64,000 bases of DNA from Acetobacterium sp. KB-1 (lineage in GTDB: Bacteria; Bacillota; Clostridia; Eubacteriales; Eubacteriaceae): the NCBI RefSeq assembly GCF_003260995.1, contig NZ_CP030040.1:3720109-3784108 (forward strand). The letters are read 5' to 3'. Both the position numbers and the translations under genes were made by a program. Under the pieces are notes generated by a model. That model was not told the origin of the DNA. It worked only from the letters and a program-made list of their open reading frames with translations, and ran no database searches. Positions 26,238 to 36,112 of the stretch are shown in pieces. Position 1 is the first letter of the stretch; the number at the start of each line of letters is the position of its first letter.

Positions 26238-27353
26238 ATGGATCAAACCAGAAATAAAGAAAAGTTTTGGGAATCAAAATTCTGGAAAAAATACTCGAAC
26301 TATTTGTTTTTTGTTTTGTTAATCAGTGCAACAGCGCTTATCATCTTAACTCAAGTTGATCCGGAAACATTTTTTAAGACCATTAAACAGGCGAATGGCT
26401 ATTTTCTGTTACTTGGGATTGGCTGTGTTTTTATTTACTGGTCACTCGAAGCTTATATGTTACTAAAGCTGATGCGTCGGGATAACGCCGATGAAACCTT
26501 TCATTTTGCCTGGACAATGACCATGGTCGGCCAGTATTACAATTTAATCACCCCCAGTGCTACCGGAGGTCAGCCTCTGCAACTCTATGAGATGTCCAAG
26601 AAAAATTATGGATTTGGTTCGGGGACGGCAGTGCTGGTTCAAAAATATGCACTCTATCAGGTCTCAGTTACTTTTTTGGCTATTATTGCCACAATACTAA
26701 GTATAACGACATTACACCAAAGTCTGGAAGCTGCCAAGTGGCTGATTGCAATTGGGTTAATTGTAAACATTGCTGGGGTGGTGTTAATCTTTATTCTGGC
26801 CTTTAACGTTAATGCCGCAAAAGGGATTATGATGGGGTGTTTAGGGCTTTTGCTTAAGCTTCGTATTTTAAAAAGTGAGGCAAAGTATCGAGAAAAGGTT
26901 ACCCACTTTATTAAAGAATACCAGATCGCCATTAAAGAACTAAAAAGCCATAAAATGCAAACCTTGAAATTATTTGCTGTTTCTATTTTACAAATAGTGG
27001 CACTTTACTCGGTGAATTATTGGGTGTATCGCTCATTGGGGCTGCATGAGAGCAATGCCATCATCATTATTTCGCTTCAGGCGATCCTTTATGTGGCAGT
27101 CGCCTTTGTGCCGACGCCTGGTGCCGCAGGGGGAGCTGAAGCAGGGTTTTTGCTTTTGTTTGGACCCATTTATGGAGCCGGTAATTCGGCGGTGGCGATG
27201 ATAATCTGGCGTCTGATTACCTTTTACTTTATCATCCTTTTTGGTGGCATATACCTATCCGTTCATTCGATTCGGATTGGGAATGATAAAGCGAAGCTAA
27301 TTGAAAAGGAATGTAAAGATAAACAATGTGATGATCAAGTTGATCGCCGATAA
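26238..27353 (+). CDS. Lysylphosphatidylglycerol synthase TM-region (UPF0104) family protein
   Basis: 371-residue polytopic membrane protein with about eight helices. TPSATGGQPLQLYEM and VPTPGAAGGAEAGFLLLFG are the two conserved segments of the YbhN/UPF0104 (flippase-like) family, which forms the membrane half of MprF. No lysyltransferase domain is present, so a lipid-translocation role is only inferred. An in-frame TTG at 26208 lies on a TATAAT box, so the ATG at 26238 behind AGGATGG is preferred. Confidence 0.85.
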   Translation: MDQTRNKEKFWESKFWKKYSNYLFFVLLISATALIILTQVDPETFFKTIKQANGYFLLLGIGCVFIYWSLEAYMLLKLMRRDNADETFHFAWTMTMVGQYYNLITPSATGGQPLQLYEMSKKNYGFGSGTAVLVQKYALYQVSVTFLAIIATILSITTLHQSLEAAKWLIAIGLIVNIAGVVLIFILAFNVNAAKGIMMGCLGLLLKLRILKSEAKYREKVTHFIKEYQIAIKELKSHKMQTLKLFAVSILQIVALYSVNYWVYRSLGLHESNAIIIISLQAILYVAVAFVPTPGAAGGAEAGFLLLFGPIYGAGNSAVAMIIWRLITFYFIILFGGIYLSVHSIRIGNDKAKLIEKECKDKQCDDQVDRR

Positions 27354-27380
27354 AAGAACAAAAACAGTAAGGAGAGTTCA

Positions 27381-28223
27381 GTGAAAAAAATTGGAGTTCA
27401 GCAGATTATTGATCATGTGGCTGAAATGTGTATTGAGGCCAATACTCATTTATCAGCAGATATGCAAGAGGGACTGGAACGAGCAAGGGTATCAGAGGAA
27501 TCCATAAATGGGAAAGAGATTATTGATACCATGCTCAGTAATTTTTTAATGGCCAGGAAAAAAAACATCCCCATTTGTCAGGACACCGGTATGGTTGTCA
27601 TGTTTGTAACCTTTGGCCAGGATCTGACGATCGAAGGGGGAAGTCTTGAAGCGGCCCTCCAGGCCGGGGTTGCCAAAGGTTATGAGGAAGGTTATCTGCG
27701 AAAATCCGTTGTTTCTGATCCTTTTATCCGGACCAATACGGGGAACAATACCCCGGCGGTGATTCATTATCAGGTGGTTCCCGGGGATGGCTTAAAAATA
27801 AAAATCTTACCCAAGGGATTTGGTAGCGAAAACACCAGCGCCTTAAAAATGCTAAAACCGTCAGATGGTATTGCGGGGGTTAAAGAATTTGTACTCCAGA
27901 CGGTGGAAACCGGTAGTCCCAATGCCTGCGCACCGATTGTGGTGGGCGTTGGTGTTGGTGGTACCATGGAAAAAGCCGCTTTGATGGCTAAAGAAGCTCT
28001 GGGCAGACCGTTGGGCGAGCACAATCAACAAGAACATATAATGGCACTGGAAGACTACCTTTTAGAAGCCAGCAATGCACTGGGAATCGGACCGATGGGC
28101 CTGGGCGGAGTCAATACTGTCTTGGGTGTCAATGTCGAAGTCTTTCCGACCCATATAGCCGGGTTGCCGGTGGCGGTTAATATATCCTGTTACGTCAATC
28201 GACATGTGGAAAGGGAATTATAG
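27381..28223 (+). CDS. Class I fumarate hydratase (or tartrate dehydratase) alpha subunit
   Basis: Oxygen-sensitive [4Fe-4S] hydro-lyase alpha chain. The three expected cluster Cys residues are in ICQDTGM (near residue 61), PNACAPI (near 179) and NISCYVNRH (near 271). 280 residues with GTG start and AAGGAGAG. The beta subunit follows directly. Fumarate/malate is the likeliest substrate pair; L-tartrate dehydratase is a close alternative. Confidence 0.9.
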   Translation: MKKIGVQQIIDHVAEMCIEANTHLSADMQEGLERARVSEESINGKEIIDTMLSNFLMARKKNIPICQDTGMVVMFVTFGQDLTIEGGSLEAALQAGVAKGYEEGYLRKSVVSDPFIRTNTGNNTPAVIHYQVVPGDGLKIKILPKGFGSENTSALKMLKPSDGIAGVKEFVLQTVETGSPNACAPIVVGVGVGGTMEKAALMAKEALGRPLGEHNQQEHIMALEDYLLEASNALGIGPMGLGGVNTVLGVNVEVFPTHIAGLPVAVNISCYVNRHVEREL

Positions 28224-28224
28224 A

Positions 28225-28788
28225 ATGGCTGCTGTAAAGATCAAAACACCGTTGAGTAAAAAGGAACGCAAGAAGTTAAGAGCGGGCGACCATGTGCGGA
28301 TTTCCGGGCTCATTTATACAGCCCGGGATGCGGCTCACAAACGGATGATGGAAACCCTGGAAAAGGGCTTGCCCTTACCAATGAATTTAACCGATGAGTT
28401 AATTTATTATGTTGGTCCCTGTCCGGCCAGATCTGGTGAAATTATTGGTTCAGCAGGACCGACAACCAGTGGCCGAATGGATATCTACACCCCGGAGCTG
28501 CTGGAGCGTGGACTTGCCGGTATGATCGGTAAGGGCAATAGAAGTGAGCGGGTTATCAATAGCATGATGAGCAATGATGTTGTTTATTTTGCCTGTGTGG
28601 GTGGAGCCGGGGCATTATTGCAAGATTGTATTAAATCGGTTGAAATAATTGCCTATGAAGATCTGGGGACCGAAGCGATCCGAAAAATAGAAGTCAAAGA
28701 TTTTCCGGCGATTGTTGTCATTGACACCCTGGGAAACAATTTATATGAAACTGAAAGAAAAAAATTTGCGAATAAACTATGGATTTAG
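28225..28788 (+). CDS. Class I fumarate hydratase (or tartrate dehydratase) beta subunit
   Basis: 187-residue Fe-S hydro-lyase beta chain, which forms the swivelling substrate domain; GDHVRISGLIYTARDAAHKR and GPTTSGRMD are characteristic. An in-frame ATG at 28204 lies inside the alpha gene; the ATG at 28225, one base after the alpha stop, is preferred. The next gene's ribosome site overlaps its end, so an operon with the aminotransferase is likely. Confidence 0.9.
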   Translation: MAAVKIKTPLSKKERKKLRAGDHVRISGLIYTARDAAHKRMMETLEKGLPLPMNLTDELIYYVGPCPARSGEIIGSAGPTTSGRMDIYTPELLERGLAGMIGKGNRSERVINSMMSNDVVYFACVGGAGALLQDCIKSVEIIAYEDLGTEAIRKIEVKDFPAIVVIDTLGNNLYETERKKFANKLWI

Positions 28789-28799
28789 TGGGAGGAAAC

Positions 28800-30056
28800 A
28801 TGAAAAAAGCGGAAATGGTTATTGAAACGTCGTTGCGAGAGGGTGGTACCGACCCGATCTTCAGAATTGCTGGAGAAGCTGCAAACCGTACCAGAGAATT
28901 GGGTTCAGAAGCCGTCATTAATTCAACCATCGGAGCCTTGATGGATGATGATGGCGAATTGGTGACATTCAAATCAGTCTATGATACCTTAAAAAGCCTA
29001 CCGAATAATCTGATTGCGGATTACTCAGGGCTGGCCGGTCAGCCGGATTTTTTAGAACAGATTACAAAAGCTTGTTTTAAAGACTGTAAACCGGAAGGTC
29101 ATATCCGAGCTGTGGCAACCCCAGGCGGAACCGGGGCTGTTCGTCATTCATTTTGCAACTATACTCAGCTGGGCGATACAATTTTATTGACGGACTGGTA
29201 TTGGGCTGCCTATGCCACGATTGCTGATGAAAATCATCGAAAAGTGACAACCTTCCCACTTTATAATGAAAAGGGTGGATTTAATTTAGAGGGTTGGAAG
29301 AAAAGCATCCTCGAGCTGCTAAAAAAACAGCAACGGGTTTTAACGGTTCTCAATACACCCGCTCATAACCCCACTGGCTATACCATTTCGTTAGCAGAAT
29401 GGGAAGCGATTAAGACCTTTGTGACCGAAACAGCCAAGGCCCAACCCGAGTCAAAAATAATTTTGCTGGTAGACCTGGCTTACATCGATTTTGCCGGTGA
29501 CGGGGATGAAGCCCGTCAGTTTATGAAAATGCTGACCGGGATGCCCAACAATGTGCTAACGCTGTATGCGTTTAGTTGCTCAAAGGGTTACACCATGTAC
29601 GGACTCAGAAACGGCGCGATTCTGTGTGTGGCACCCACGGAAGAAATTGCCAGTGAATTTGCCAATGCCTGTACCTATTCCAACCGTGGCAACTGGTCAA
29701 ACGGCACCCGGGGAGCGATGGAAACCATCACAAAAATATTTTCCAATGATGAATTATACAATCAGGCGATGGCCGAGCAGAGCTTTTATAAAAGTATCTT
29801 AAGGCATCGAGCTGCCGCTTTTGTGGAAGAAGCAAAAAAAATAGGACTGGAAATGGTCACCTATTGTGACGGGTTTTTTATTAGCATCCCCTGTGATAAA
29901 CCTCGGGAAGTTAGCAGCCATTTAATGGAAAAAAATACATTTGTGGTCGCGTTAGGTAAGGGTCTTCGTTTTGCACCCTGTGCCGTATCAGAAGAAAAAT
30001 GCCGTCGTTCGCCCCAGTTAATCCTGGATGCCATCAAAGCGGTAGAAGGTTGTTAA
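28800..30056 (+). CDS. PLP-dependent class I/II aminotransferase
   Basis: 418 residues, fold type I. NTPAHNPTGYTIS and VDLAYIDFAG (PLP-binding Asp/Tyr region) precede the probable Schiff-base Lys in SCSKGYTMYGLRNG near residue 267. The pattern resembles aspartate/aromatic aminotransferases, so transfer between aspartate, aromatic amino acids and 2-oxoacids is likely; exact specificity is not visible. Start ATG 28800 is set by GGGAGG. Its place after the fumarase genes suggests a C4-dicarboxylate/aspartate link. Confidence 0.85.
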   Translation: MKKAEMVIETSLREGGTDPIFRIAGEAANRTRELGSEAVINSTIGALMDDDGELVTFKSVYDTLKSLPNNLIADYSGLAGQPDFLEQITKACFKDCKPEGHIRAVATPGGTGAVRHSFCNYTQLGDTILLTDWYWAAYATIADENHRKVTTFPLYNEKGGFNLEGWKKSILELLKKQQRVLTVLNTPAHNPTGYTISLAEWEAIKTFVTETAKAQPESKIILLVDLAYIDFAGDGDEARQFMKMLTGMPNNVLTLYAFSCSKGYTMYGLRNGAILCVAPTEEIASEFANACTYSNRGNWSNGTRGAMETITKIFSNDELYNQAMAEQSFYKSILRHRAAAFVEEAKKIGLEMVTYCDGFFISIPCDKPREVSSHLMEKNTFVVALGKGLRFAPCAVSEEKCRRSPQLILDAIKAVEGC

Positions 30057-30155
30057 TAATCGGTTGATGTTATTTTTGTAAATAAGTACACGTCCATAAG
30101 ATGTTTATGGTCGTTTTGCAAGTGCTTATTGTTTTGAAATTTGAAAGGTGAAGAG

Positions 30156-31169
30156 ATGAGAGTTAAAATCGTAGATGTTGCCAGAGAAGCAAATGTTTCC
30201 GTTGCAACAGTATCCCGCGTTGTCAATAATATTCCGCTAGTAAACGAAGAAACGAAAGAACGCGTATTGGAAGCCATCAAAAAAACCGGTTACAAACCCA
30301 ATGCTATTGCCCGAAGTCTAAAAATTCAAAAAACCAATACCATGGGGATTATGATCCCGGATATTACCAATCCCTATTACACCGAGATTGTCCGCGGTGC
30401 AGAGGATGTTTGTGGTATCTATCATTACAATATCATTTTGAGTAACACCGATTTTGATCCGGAAAAAGAGAAAAAATCTCTGAATGTTCTGGTTGAAAAA
30501 CAATGTGATGGGATCATCTATGTTGGGAAAGATTTAAGTGACGAAATGCAAGCCGAACTCATCGATGCACCGAGCGAGGTGGTATTAGGTTGTATTCCTG
30601 ATGACAGTGGTGTGTTAAGCGGGGTTTTAATTAACAATGAAACGGCCGCTTACGAATTAGCCATGGAGCTGATAAAAATGGGTCATAAAAAGTTTATGCT
30701 GTTTTTCGATGAATTGGAAGAAGGCTATATTTATCAGGAACGAAAAAAAGGGTTTATTAAAGCCTTTGAAGAAAATAACATTGAATTTGATGACAGTCGC
30801 ATTTTGAGAGAAAAACTGAGTCTTTCAGGTGGCTACACGATGATGCAGGAAGCCATTAATACCGGGGTCGATTTTACCTGTGTTTTCTGTTTTAATGATC
30901 AGACCGCGCTGGGAGCGATTCGTTGTGCCGAAGAGATGGGTAAGAAAATTCCTGAAGACATTAGTATTTGCGGCTTTAATAATTTTTGGATCGCAGAATG
31001 GACCAGACCACAAATTACCACGGTTGCCCAGCCGATGTATGACATTGGTGCCATCGCGATGCGGATGCTCATTAAACTTTGCGAAAAAGACGGCGATCGT
31101 ACTGTGAAAAATGTCTATGTCCCGCATGAGGTTCATATTCGGGCCTCAGTGACAAATATCGAGAAATAA
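30156..31169 (+). CDS. LacI/GalR family transcriptional regulator
   Basis: 337 residues: an N-terminal LacI helix-turn-helix (VKIVDVAREANVSVATVSRV, residues 3-22) and a periplasmic-binding-like effector domain (about 60-335). The overall pattern resembles CcpA/PurR/RbsR; I cannot pick between them. An in-frame TTG at 30141 is rejected for ATG 30156 behind AAGGTGAAGAG. No sugar genes are adjacent, so it may regulate in trans or control the preceding fumarase/aminotransferase genes. Confidence 0.88.
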   Translation: MRVKIVDVAREANVSVATVSRVVNNIPLVNEETKERVLEAIKKTGYKPNAIARSLKIQKTNTMGIMIPDITNPYYTEIVRGAEDVCGIYHYNIILSNTDFDPEKEKKSLNVLVEKQCDGIIYVGKDLSDEMQAELIDAPSEVVLGCIPDDSGVLSGVLINNETAAYELAMELIKMGHKKFMLFFDELEEGYIYQERKKGFIKAFEENNIEFDDSRILREKLSLSGGYTMMQEAINTGVDFTCVFCFNDQTALGAIRCAEEMGKKIPEDISICGFNNFWIAEWTRPQITTVAQPMYDIGAIAMRMLIKLCEKDGDRTVKNVYVPHEVHIRASVTNIEK

Positions 31170-31304
31170 AAAGACGTTTGAGAAACCGGGTTTAATCTCG
31201 ATAAACAATGGTAATGGGGTAGGAAGATAACGTGTCAGTGTGATTTTTGGATCATTCTGAGTTGATCGGTTTTTTCCGTAGAAAACCCGAAGGAAGGAAG
31301 TTCA

Positions 31305-32471
31305 TTGGAATCAAATATTACACGGCTTGATTATAATGGTAAAGAAATAATTTTAATTGGAACCGCTCATGTTTCAAAGAATAGTGTCGATGAAGTGCGG
31401 GAAACGATTGAAAAGGAACGGCCGGATTCGATCTGTATCGAACTGGATCAACAGCGCTATGAAGCAATTAATCAGAAAGACAGATGGTCCAATACAAATC
31501 TGGTTCAGGTTATTAAAAGCAAACGGGCCGGTTTTATGTTTGTAAATATTTTATTATCGAATTATCAGCGAAAGTTGGCTGAACAGTTTGGTATTGAATC
31601 CGGTCAGGAAATGATGGAGGGGATTGCCTGTGCGAAAGAGTATGGAGCAGAGTTGGTGCTGGCAGATCGCAGCATCCAAATCACCTTTAATCGGATCTGG
31701 CGGGGCTGTAGTTTATGGGAAAAGATTAAGGTTGTCTTTTCGATTATTCTCAGTGTCGTGGACGATGAAGAAATTACTGAAGACGATCTGGAAAAGCTGA
31801 AATCTGACGACATGCTCACAGCGGCCCTATCAGAAATGGGTTCAGCTTTTAAAGGTGTCAAAAAATACCTGGTTGATGAGCGGGATCAATATCTGGCCTA
31901 TAAAATAAAGAATGCGCCGGGCGATAAGGTTGTGGCAGTCCTTGGTGCTGCACATGTACCAGGAATTAAAGAAGAGATTTTTAAAGATCAAGATATAAAA
32001 AAACTAGAAGTAATCCCTCCGAAATCAAATGTTGGAAAAATAATTGGTTGGATGATCCCGATTGTTCTGGTTGGCGTGATCGTCGCCACTTTTATTGCAA
32101 ACCCCAGTTCTGGTTGGGAGCAGGCAAAAACCTGGATCATTTGGAATGGTGCGTTATCGGCTTTAGGAACCTTAATAGCCGGAGGACACATTGTCTCGGT
32201 GGTGGTCGCTTTTTTTGCAGCACCGATTACCTCATTAAATCCGCTACTGGCGGCGGGCTGGTTTGCGGGGACATCAGAGGCGCATTTTCGAAAACCAAAG
32301 GTCGAGGACTTTGAGTCATTGCCAAAAGACCTGGGTAGCATTAAAGGATTATGGAAAAACAAGGTCACAAAGGTATTAATGGTTGTGGTTTTTGCCAATT
32401 TGGGAAGCGTATTGGGAACCTGGCTAGGTGGTCTGAATATCATCGGGATTTTTATCAATACCTTTTCATAA
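31305..32471 (+). CDS. TraB-family membrane protein
   Basis: 388 residues. The N-terminal domain starts with IILIGTAHVSKNSVDEV and includes SICIELDQQRY and VVAVLGAAHVPGI, the GTAHVS and GxxH motifs of the TraB/TIKI-like superfamily, some of whose members are metalloproteases. The C-terminal third has about four membrane helices. The founding TraB limits pheromone activity in Enterococcus; the role here is unknown. TTG start behind AAGGAAGG. Confidence 0.85.
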   Translation: MESNITRLDYNGKEIILIGTAHVSKNSVDEVRETIEKERPDSICIELDQQRYEAINQKDRWSNTNLVQVIKSKRAGFMFVNILLSNYQRKLAEQFGIESGQEMMEGIACAKEYGAELVLADRSIQITFNRIWRGCSLWEKIKVVFSIILSVVDDEEITEDDLEKLKSDDMLTAALSEMGSAFKGVKKYLVDERDQYLAYKIKNAPGDKVVAVLGAAHVPGIKEEIFKDQDIKKLEVIPPKSNVGKIIGWMIPIVLVGVIVATFIANPSSGWEQAKTWIIWNGALSALGTLIAGGHIVSVVVAFFAAPITSLNPLLAAGWFAGTSEAHFRKPKVEDFESLPKDLGSIKGLWKNKVTKVLMVVVFANLGSVLGTWLGGLNIIGIFINTFS

Positions 32472-32524
32472 TGCAAGAAAATGAGGCCGAAGAACGTATA
32501 AATATTCAGTGCGTGCAAAAAAAC

Positions 32525-32553
32525 TTGTTAATGTTTACAAAATAATATATAAT
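32525..32553 (+). promoter_or_regulatory. Promoter of the amino-acid ABC transporter
   Basis: TTGTTA and a perfect TATAAT are 17 bases apart, about 34 bases upstream of the substrate-binding protein gene. Confidence 0.7.
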
Positions 32554-32586
32554 TAACACCATTAGGAATTTAGAAAGGAGAAGACT

Positions 32587-33417
32587 ATGAAAAGAAAACT
32601 ATTAGGTCTATCACTGGTTGTTTTACTGTTATCGGCACTCGTTTTGACAGGTTGTTCCTCCGGAGGTACTAAAACATCAGAAGATGCTTTGGCGGATAAG
32701 GTGTTAAGTATCGGCGTGGATGATACCTACCTGCCGATGGAATTTCGAGATGATCAAAATGAATTGGTTGGTTTTGACATTGACTTTGCAAATGCTTTAG
32801 CTGAAGAATTAGGGGTAACGGCAGAGTTTCAGACCGTTGCCTGGGATGGTATTTTTAATGGCTTAAATGCTAAACAATATGATGTTATCATTTCGAGCAC
32901 GAGTATTACACCGGAACGTCTTGAAGGTTTCAGTATGAGTGATCCTTACGTTGCCAACGGGATTGTTATTGTATCCAGAAAAGATGCGACACCCGTGACC
33001 GTCTTTAAAGAGCTTGAAGGCAAGGTTCTGGGAGCACAAATTGAAACCACGGCGGATATTGCGGCAGAAAAATTAAAGGTTGATGAAGGCGTTAATGTTG
33101 AGATCAAAAAATTTGACGGCATGTTGGATGCTTTTGCAGCACTTCAAGGCAAGCAGATCGATAATGTCATTACTGACATCGGTGTAGCAATGTATTATGT
33201 TGCACAAAACCCTGATTTGTATGTTGTCAGTTCAGACGTCTTAACCAATGAACCAATTGGAATTACCGCTCGGTTAGCCGATACAGCTATAACTGAGCAG
33301 TTTAATGAGGCCATTAAAGCTTTACAGGAAAGTGGCAAGATGACCGAAATTTCCATGAAATGGTTCGGCCAGGACATGACTAAAGATATTGATACTGAAT
33401 TGATTGTCATTGAATAG
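32587..33417 (+). CDS. Amino-acid ABC transporter substrate-binding lipoprotein
   Basis: 276 residues. A lipoprotein signal peptide (residues 1-22) ends at the lipobox LTGC, which Lgt would modify. The rest is a family 3 extracellular solute-binding domain, with MEFRDDQNELVGFDIDFA near residue 48 and DVIISSTSITPERLEGF near 99. Polar or cationic amino acids, or cystine, are typical ligands; specificity is not evident. AGAAAGGAG ribosome site. Permease and ATPase genes follow after a 310-bp gap. Confidence 0.92.
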   Translation: MKRKLLGLSLVVLLLSALVLTGCSSGGTKTSEDALADKVLSIGVDDTYLPMEFRDDQNELVGFDIDFANALAEELGVTAEFQTVAWDGIFNGLNAKQYDVIISSTSITPERLEGFSMSDPYVANGIVIVSRKDATPVTVFKELEGKVLGAQIETTADIAAEKLKVDEGVNVEIKKFDGMLDAFAALQGKQIDNVITDIGVAMYYVAQNPDLYVVSSDVLTNEPIGITARLADTAITEQFNEAIKALQESGKMTEISMKWFGQDMTKDIDTELIVIE

Positions 33418-33727
33418 GCTCTTAAATAATTAAATAAACTATTGGAATAGGACTTGGTACAGTTTTTGTGACAAGTCCTGTTCATATGTTTACAGCGGAA
33501 CAGCATGGGAACAGCTTCCACGACAGCTTGTCATTAACAAAACAATGGAAAGCGAACCAGTTTGTTTCAAAGATTCATAAGTAAATGTTCGTGAGGGTTG
33601 TAGACAAAGTAATTAAGTTGTTAATGTCTTTTTCGGTGATGCGTTGTTTTGGCATGGTTGAAAAAGGTTTTGTCTGCAGTCTGACATGGATCAGTGTTAA
33701 AATTTTTAAGACGAAGGGAAGATCAAC
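33418..33727 (+). other. 310-bp gap with processing-type hairpin inside ABC transporter operon
   Basis: A perfect 8-bp stem (AGGACTTG, 33449-33456; CAAGTCCT, 33472-33479) lies 30 bases after the binding-protein stop and has no T-run. Such hairpins often stabilise the upstream message so that binding protein exceeds permease. No ORF with a ribosome site and no clear second promoter was found in the rest. Confidence 0.5.
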
Positions 33728-34390
33728 GTGTTAAATGAAATCCAACTATGGGCAATTGTAAATGGAACCATCGTCACCCTTGAAATTGCAATTGTAGCAA
33801 TTATTTTTGGTGCGATTTTTGGTGTGGTGGTTGCTCTCGGGAGACTATCAAAAAATAAGGCGGCCAATACGCTATCCTGGTTTTATATCTGGTTTTTCAG
33901 AGGAACGCCAATGTTGCTGCAATTATTTATTATCTATTATGCCATTCCGATTATTTATCTGGATGCAACGGGATCAACATTCAATGTTAATCCAATGATT
34001 GCGGCCTTTGCAGCGTTTTCTTTAAATGCTACCGCGTATCTGGCAGAAATTATTCGTGCCGCAATCGAATCGATTGATGGCGGACAAATGGAGGCATCGA
34101 AGGCATTGGGAATGAGTTATCGTCAGGCGATGACAAAAATTATTATTCCCCAAACCTACAAAAGACTGGTAGCCCCATTGGGTAACGAGTTGATTATGTT
34201 GTTAAAAGATACCTCGTTGGTATCGACAATCGCACTCTTTGACTTACTCAGAACCACAAAAACGATGGCAAGTGCAACCGGTTCATGGATATATTACATT
34301 TATGCAGCCGCTATTTATTTATTCTTAACAACGATTATCCAGGTTGTATTCGATAAGATGGAAAAGAAACTTGGGATTTACGAAAGATAG
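33728..34390 (+). CDS. Amino-acid ABC transporter permease
   Basis: 220-residue HisM/GlnP-type inner-membrane permease with about five helices. The [16 protein letters not shown] segment (near residue 55) and the EAM-like coupling loop [21 protein letters not shown] (in part, near 121) are typical. GTG start behind GAAGGGAAG. The ATPase gene starts 10 bases after its stop. Confidence 0.93.
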   Translation: MLNEIQLWAIVNGTIVTLEIAIVAIIFGAIFGVVVALGRLSKNKAANTLSWFYIWFFRGTPMLLQLFIIYYAIPIIYLDATGSTFNVNPMIAAFAAFSLNATAYLAEIIRAAIESIDGGQMEASKALGMSYRQAMTKIIIPQTYKRLVAPLGNELIMLLKDTSLVSTIALFDLLRTTKTMASATGSWIYYIYAAAIYLFLTTIIQVVFDKMEKKLGIYER

Positions 34391-34400
34391 GGAAATGAAT

Positions 34401-35159
34401 ATGAGTATGGTAAAATTAGTGAACGTCCGAAAATCTTTTGGAGATTTAGAAGTGCTAAAAGGTGTTAACCTTGAGGTTTCACAAGGTGAAGTAGTCTGTA
34501 TAATCGGTGCCAGTGGCTCAGGAAAAAGTACCTTGCTGCGGTGTTTAAACCATTTGGAACGGATATCCGACGGAGAAATATACATCGAGGATGTGCTCTC
34601 AGATAAACGGGCCAATAGTAAGGATTTGATGAAGATTGATCCAGTAACAGTGCAGTCATTGTGCGCAGATCTGGGCATGGTTTTCCAGAGCTTTAACCTA
34701 TTTCCTCACTTGACGGTGATTGATAACGTGACCATTGCACCTCTGATTGTGAAAAAAATTGATAAAAAAATTGCGGAAACAAGAGCTCTGGACCTACTTA
34801 GTATGGTTGGCCTGTCGGAAAAAAAAGATGAGTACCCCTCACGTTTATCGGGCGGACAACAGCAACGGGTCGCCATTGCCCGGGCGTTGGCTATGGATCC
34901 GAAAATTATGATGTTTGACGAACCAACCTCAGCGCTTGATCCTGAATTGGTTGGTGAAGTATTGGCAACCATGCGGCATCTGGCTGAAAAAGGGATGACA
35001 ATGCTGATCGTGACCCATGAAATCGGCTTTGCCCGAGAAGTGGCAGATCGGGTCATTTTTATGGATGGTGGTGTGATCTGTGAAGAAGGAACACCGGAAG
35101 AAGTCCTGTTAAATCCAAAGGAAGAACGAACGAAAAGCTTTCTCAATAAAATTTTATAA
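34401..35159 (+). CDS. Amino-acid ABC transporter ATP-binding protein
   Basis: 252 residues with Walker [10 protein letters not shown] (near residue 34), Q-loop [13 protein letters not shown], signature LSGGQQQR (near 149) and Walker [15 protein letters not shown]. Several in-frame starts exist; ATG 34401 is eight bases from AGGG, while ATG 34395 is too close. It belongs to the polar amino-acid (GlnQ/HisP) group and completes the transporter started at 32587. Confidence 0.93.
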   Translation: MSMVKLVNVRKSFGDLEVLKGVNLEVSQGEVVCIIGASGSGKSTLLRCLNHLERISDGEIYIEDVLSDKRANSKDLMKIDPVTVQSLCADLGMVFQSFNLFPHLTVIDNVTIAPLIVKKIDKKIAETRALDLLSMVGLSEKKDEYPSRLSGGQQQRVAIARALAMDPKIMMFDEPTSALDPELVGEVLATMRHLAEKGMTMLIVTHEIGFAREVADRVIFMDGGVICEEGTPEEVLLNPKEERTKSFLNKIL

Positions 35160-35169
35160 TCACCCCACA

Positions 35170-35198
35170 AAAAAATTGTCATCCTGGCAATTTTTTTT
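35170..35198 (+). terminator. Terminator of the ABC transporter operon
   Basis: AAAAAATTGTC and GGCAATTTTTT arms around ATCCT, with an eight-T run, 11 bases after the ATPase stop. Confidence 0.82.
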
Positions 35199-35259
35199 AT
35201 TTGCTAAAAAATCGGTGTCATGATACAATCATTTCACGCAAACTTTTGGAGGGATCAAA

Positions 35260-36111
35260 ATGTTACTGGCAAATTATCATATCCACTCAGATTATTGTGA
35301 CGGCAAAAATACCCTTGAAGAAATGGTGGTGGCAGGAATTGCCTCAGGTCTTACAAGTATGGGGCTGTCAAGCCATTTACCGTTGCCATTCCTCAATGAT
35401 TGGACAATGAAAGAGGATGATTTAGAAGATTACTTAAATGATGTCAAGGCCTTAAAAGAAAAATATGCACCCCAAATTGAACTTTACTGTGGGATGGAGA
35501 TCGATTTTTTTATTGATCGGCAAGATATCAGCGACTTGGCCAAGTCGGTGATACCGAGACTAGACTACACCATCATGTCCGTTCATACCTTGGGAAAAAC
35601 GATCGGTGTAGAGGTTTCCTATATCGATGAATCTCAACAGAATTTTGCGCAGGGAATTAAAAAATATTATCAGGGTGATAATCAGGCTTTTATTACGGAT
35701 TACTACCAGGGCATTGCAAAAATGGTGAACATGTTCGAACCCGATATATTGGGACATATTGATTTAATTAAAAAATACAATCAAAACAACCATTTTTTCA
35801 ATGAAAGAGATCGCTGGTACCAGGAAACGGTGAAAGACTGTCTGGATACGGTTGCTGCCCAAAATACCCGCATCGAAATTAACACCGGAGCTAATTTGCG
35901 AATTCCCGGAGTGGGGCGTTATCCCTCAGATTGGATGATCCCTGAAATGAAAAAAAGAAATATTCCCATTACCGTCGGTGGCGATAGCCATTCGGTCGCG
36001 GGAATCGTTTTTGAATATAACGAAGCTGAAACATATTTAGCAGAATGTGGCTATCAGGAATACTGGATATTGAAAAAAGGCCGATGGGAAGCACAGCCTC
36101 TGGGAGTGTAA
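35260..36111 (+). CDS. PHP-domain phosphatase, histidinol-phosphatase (HisJ/HisK) type
   Basis: 283 residues of a PHP metallo-phosphoesterase. Metal ligands are visible in NYHIHSDYCDG (residues 5-15), GMEIDFF (near 79), DILGHIDLI (near 165) and GGDSHS (near 240). The best family match is PHP histidinol-phosphatase of Firmicutes. No other his genes are nearby, so the substrate is uncertain. GGAGGGAT ribosome site. Confidence 0.82.
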   Translation: MLLANYHIHSDYCDGKNTLEEMVVAGIASGLTSMGLSSHLPLPFLNDWTMKEDDLEDYLNDVKALKEKYAPQIELYCGMEIDFFIDRQDISDLAKSVIPRLDYTIMSVHTLGKTIGVEVSYIDESQQNFAQGIKKYYQGDNQAFITDYYQGIAKMVNMFEPDILGHIDLIKKYNQNNHFFNERDRWYQETVKDCLDTVAAQNTRIEINTGANLRIPGVGRYPSDWMIPEMKKRNIPITVGGDSHSVAGIVFEYNEAETYLAECGYQEYWILKKGRWEAQPLGV

Positions 36112-36112
36112 C

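Noticed and set aside
33486-33584. A 32-codon ORF in the gap between binding protein and permease genes
   Set aside because: No ribosome site upstream and no recognisable sequence; treated as chance.
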